The notes under the pieces were generated by a model. It did not search any database. It saw only the letters and a program-made list of their open reading frames with translations, and had not been told where the DNA came from. Shown here in pieces: positions 33,988 to 36,191 of a DNA stretch of 36,191 bases. Position 1 is the first letter of the stretch. The number at the start of each line of letters is the position of its first letter. The DNA comes from Mucilaginibacter flavidus (GTDB taxonomy: Bacteria; Bacteroidota; Bacteroidia; Sphingobacteriales; Sphingobacteriaceae). A program made the position numbers and the translations under genes. The stretch covers positions 1-36,191 of the forward strand of contig NZ_JAMXOE010000037.1 in assembly GCF_024055575.1 (NCBI RefSeq), written 5' to 3'.

Positions 33988-34983
33988 ATGAATAAAGTAA
34001 TTCTGTTATATAAAAGGCCCGTTGGAAAACCCGTTTTAAGTGATTTCAAATTTGCCATTGAAGAGGTTCCGGTAGCGGCTAATGGTGAACTGTTATTGAA
34101 AACATTATATGTTTCCGTAGATCCTTATTTGCGCGGAAGAATGAACGATTCTAAATCATATGTTCCGCCCTTTCAATTAAATAAACCAGTACAATCAGGC
34201 ATTGTAGCAGAAGTTATCGGGTCAAATCGTACAGATTTTAAAATCGGTGATTTCGTTTCCGGAAATTTGGAATGGAAGGAATACCAGATATCTGTAGGTA
34301 GCGGATTGAGCAAAATAAATGATAGCGCTGAGAATTTAAGTAAATACCTGGGCATTTTAGGCATGACGGGGCTCACTGCTTATTGTGGCCTGACAGAGAT
34401 TGGAGATCCTAAAGAAGGTGAAACTATTGTGGTATCAGGAGCCGCTGGAGCTGTAGGGAGCGTAGTGGGCCAGATCGGTAAAATACTCGGTTGCAGGGTA
34501 GTTGGAATAACGGGAGCAGATGAAAAAGTTGACCTTTTAAAATCAAAGTTTCATTTTGACCAGGCTATTAATTATAAAACTGCGGGAAATTTGAAAGAAG
34601 CAATTGGAAATGCTTGCCCTGCCGGTGTTGATGTTTATTTTGATAACGTTGGGGGTGAGATATCTGATGCTGTTTTAGCGAACATAAATAAATATGCCCG
34701 GATACCACTTTGTGGCGCAATATCTCTTTACAATGAAACAAAGCCACCAATCGGACCCCGTATTCAACCAGTGCTTTTGGTTAAAAGTTCCTTAATGCGT
34801 GGATTTATCGTTTCTGATTTTTCCGATAAATTTCCCGGAGCCATAAAACAATTGGCGAGCTGGTTAAAAGAGGGTAAACTCACCTATGCCGAAACCATTG
34901 TGGAAGGATTTAATCATATTCCGCAAGCATTTCTTGATCTGTTTGAAGGGAAGAACGAAGGTAAAATGATCGTTAAAATTTAA
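33988..34983 (+). CDS. NADPH-dependent medium-chain oxidoreductase (CurA/LTB4DH type), intact copy
   Basis: A 331-aa zinc-independent MDR-family reductase. The N-terminal GroES-like domain (YVSVDPYLRGRMND, 41-54) is followed by GMTGLTAYCGL (125-135) and the Rossmann motif VVSGAAGAVGS (148-158), which favours NADPH. Family members reduce the alpha,beta-double bond of reactive enones and enals; the physiological substrate is not visible. It is the functional counterpart of the frameshifted gene at 1308-2301. The next gene (DJ-1/PfpI) starts 12 nt after the stop, so the two are probably co-transcribed for carbonyl-stress defence. Confidence 0.92.
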   Translation: MNKVILLYKRPVGKPVLSDFKFAIEEVPVAANGELLLKTLYVSVDPYLRGRMNDSKSYVPPFQLNKPVQSGIVAEVIGSNRTDFKIGDFVSGNLEWKEYQISVGSGLSKINDSAENLSKYLGILGMTGLTAYCGLTEIGDPKEGETIVVSGAAGAVGSVVGQIGKILGCRVVGITGADEKVDLLKSKFHFDQAINYKTAGNLKEAIGNACPAGVDVYFDNVGGEISDAVLANINKYARIPLCGAISLYNETKPPIGPRIQPVLLVKSSLMRGFIVSDFSDKFPGAIKQLASWLKEGKLTYAETIVEGFNHIPQAFLDLFEGKNEGKMIVKI

Positions 34984-34995
34984 TATAAATTAATT

Positions 34996-35682
34996 ATGAA
35001 AGTATTGATCGTATTAACATCCCATAGTGAATTGGAAAATACAGGTGAAAAAACCGGTTTTTGGATAGAAGAATTCGCCGCGCCTTATTATGTGATGGCC
35101 GATGCTGGCGTAGAATTAACCATCGCATCTCCAAAAGGTGGCCAGCCGCCTATTGATCCGAAAAGTGAGACTCCTGGTGCAGAAACACCGGCTACGCTAC
35201 GGTTTAATAATGATCAGGCTTTAAAAGATAAACTGGCCCATACCATAAAATTGGATAATGTTGGGCAGGTTGATTATGATGCGGTATTTTATCCCGGAGG
35301 ACACGGCCCGTTATGGGATTTGGCAAACGATGAAATATCAATTGCTTTAATTGAAAATTTTTATAAGCATAACAAACCAGTGGCTTTTGTATGCCATGCG
35401 CCTGGAGCTTTGATAAAAGTCAAAACGCCTAACGGCGAACCTTTGGTTAAAGGAAAGGCTATAACAGGTTTTTCTAATACGGAGGAAGAAGCGGTTAAAT
35501 TAACTGATATAGTTCCTTTTTTGCTGGAAGACGAATTAGGGAAATTGGGTGGTATTTACACCAAAGGGCCTGACTGGAGTGTATATGTAAAAAAAGATGG
35601 TCTTTTAATCACAGGACAAAACCCTGCTTCATCAGAAGAGGCAGCCAAATTACTTTTAGCAACGCTTAATGAAAAAAAATAA
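34996..35682 (+). CDS. DJ-1/PfpI family protein, right copy
   Basis: A 228-aa paralogue of the protein at 602-1288, same length, with FVCHAPGAL (Cys133, His134), GFWIEEFAAP and YPGGHGPLWDL all kept. At DNA level the first 62 nt differ at about ten positions, so the two copies are not recent duplicates. A small GGAA...TTCC hairpin follows the stop. Expected role as for the left copy: protection against reactive carbonyls or protein damage. Confidence 0.9.
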   Translation: MKVLIVLTSHSELENTGEKTGFWIEEFAAPYYVMADAGVELTIASPKGGQPPIDPKSETPGAETPATLRFNNDQALKDKLAHTIKLDNVGQVDYDAVFYPGGHGPLWDLANDEISIALIENFYKHNKPVAFVCHAPGALIKVKTPNGEPLVKGKAITGFSNTEEEAVKLTDIVPFLLEDELGKLGGIYTKGPDWSVYVKKDGLLITGQNPASSEEAAKLLLATLNEKK

Positions 35683-36003
35683 CGGAATTTAAAAGAGTTC
35701 CAATAATTTAATACTTCAGGCAATATACTGATAGGTTATTGTAAAGGAATACCTTAGCGTTCTTGCTACTATCCCTAAGTCTACACGCAGAATTGTTTTA
35801 GTTAATTTTTCATTCATTAAATAAACATAAATCTCAAACCTTTAAGTGCGATACTGTACATTAACCTGAAACTTCGTATAATTTGCAACGTAATAATATG
35901 GAAATATCTTAGCAAAATCTAAGATTATTTAAAGGCTTGTAACGAAGGAATCGCTAAGGCTTTAGGAAATAAAATAGAAAATGAAGATTAAATTAGAACC
36001 ATA
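35683..36003. other. 321-bp gene-free region
   Basis: No supported gene. It contains the hairpin ATCTTAG/CTAAGAT (35906-35912 with 35919-35925) and a 22-codon fragment ending ALGNKIENED (35926-35991) that has no start codon and may be a gene remnant. Confidence 0.45.
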
Positions 36004-36103
36004 ATTAACTATATAACTGCTTTTTAGCTTTTTTTATCGGGTCATCAATATCAAACTGCTTAAAAATAAAATCATCGAAGTCCTTACTTAGTTTATTTGT
36101 AGG

Positions 36104-36191
36104 TCACGTAATTAAACCCGGAATACTGAAATAGAAAACTGACCCTTTTCCGCTTTCGCTTTCAACCCATATTTTACCGTTATGAAGATGA
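36104..36191 (-). CDS. C-terminal end of a histidine kinase (runs off window)
   Basis: The minus strand reads HLHNGKIWVESESGKGSVFYFSIPG and stops with TGA at 36104-36106. The pattern H.G.I.V.SE.GKGS.F.F.IP is the last part of a HATPase_c domain. The same frame continues after the TGA without further stops for 32 codons to TAA at 36005-36007 (TNKLSKDFDDFIFKQFDIDD ...), so the gene may once have been longer or have an ill-placed nonsense codon. Confidence 0.8.
   Translation of the reverse strand, partial: HLHNGKIWVESESGKGSVFYFSIPGLIT

Overview
The window looks like a genomic island in a member of the Bacteroidota, most likely a Sphingobacteriaceae-type soil bacterium (Mucilaginibacter/Pedobacter-like). 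This is inferred from the low to moderate GC content, the general lack of Shine-Dalgarno sequences, one clear TAnnTTTG-type promoter, two Bacteroidota-type tyrosine integrases whose first catalytic Arg position is not Arg, and accessory genes typical of Bacteroidota conjugative or plasmid-like elements.

Layout. 1-2.5 kb: a partial KaiC-like ATPase, then a minus-strand cassette (DJ-1/PfpI protein, NADPH oxidoreductase, small protein) in which the oxidoreductase carries a 2-nt frameshift and the small gene has lost its 5' end. 2.5-5.6 kb: two tandem paralogous tyrosine integrases, each preceded by the same terminator-like attachment repeat and by its own set of arm-type repeats. 5.6-11.1 kb: an AAA+ ATPase/subtilisin-like protease pair driven by a consensus promoter; an IS21-family element cuts off the protease C-terminus. 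11.1-17 kb: a large DUF3883 (PD-(D/E)XK-like) protein that starts inside the IS end and is probably 5'-truncated, facing a cold-shock/phospholipase-D-nuclease/DUF2135-like fusion and a small HNH-like protein. 17-24.7 kb: a tightly overlapping type I restriction-modification operon (hsdM-hsdS-small ORF-hsdR) followed by a permuted papain-like (YiiX-type) hydrolase. 24.9-26 kb: remains of a mobile element (HTH protein, accessory protein, broken DUF3945-like gene). 26.1-27.6 kb: a SatD-family protein and a DUF3307 membrane protein, translationally overlapped and preceded by three ACTTATA repeats at exactly 29-bp spacing. 27.6-30.5 kb: a plasmid/ICE-like operon ending with a DUF932 protein and strong terminators. 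30.9-36.2 kb: a CBS-histidine kinase, a membrane protein, a cupin, small membrane and hypothetical proteins, then an intact, opposite-strand copy of the small protein-oxidoreductase-DJ-1 cassette, and the C-terminus of a second histidine kinase.

How it fits together. The middle, from about 5.6 to 27.6 kb, reads as a defence island: a complete type I R-M operon with two non-standard members, nuclease-like proteins (PLD, HNH, DUF3883), an ATPase-protease pair, and a candidate cyclase-like/membrane pair (SatD-DUF3307). The integrases and mobile-element genes explain how it arrived; the inverted pair of stress-gene cassettes brackets it. The best candidates for something undescribed are the SatD-DUF3307 pair with its repeat array, the R-M operon with the extra 120-aa protein and papain-like hydrolase, and the CSD-PLD-DUF2135 fusion. 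All functional statements are from reading sequence motifs by eye; no database search was run.
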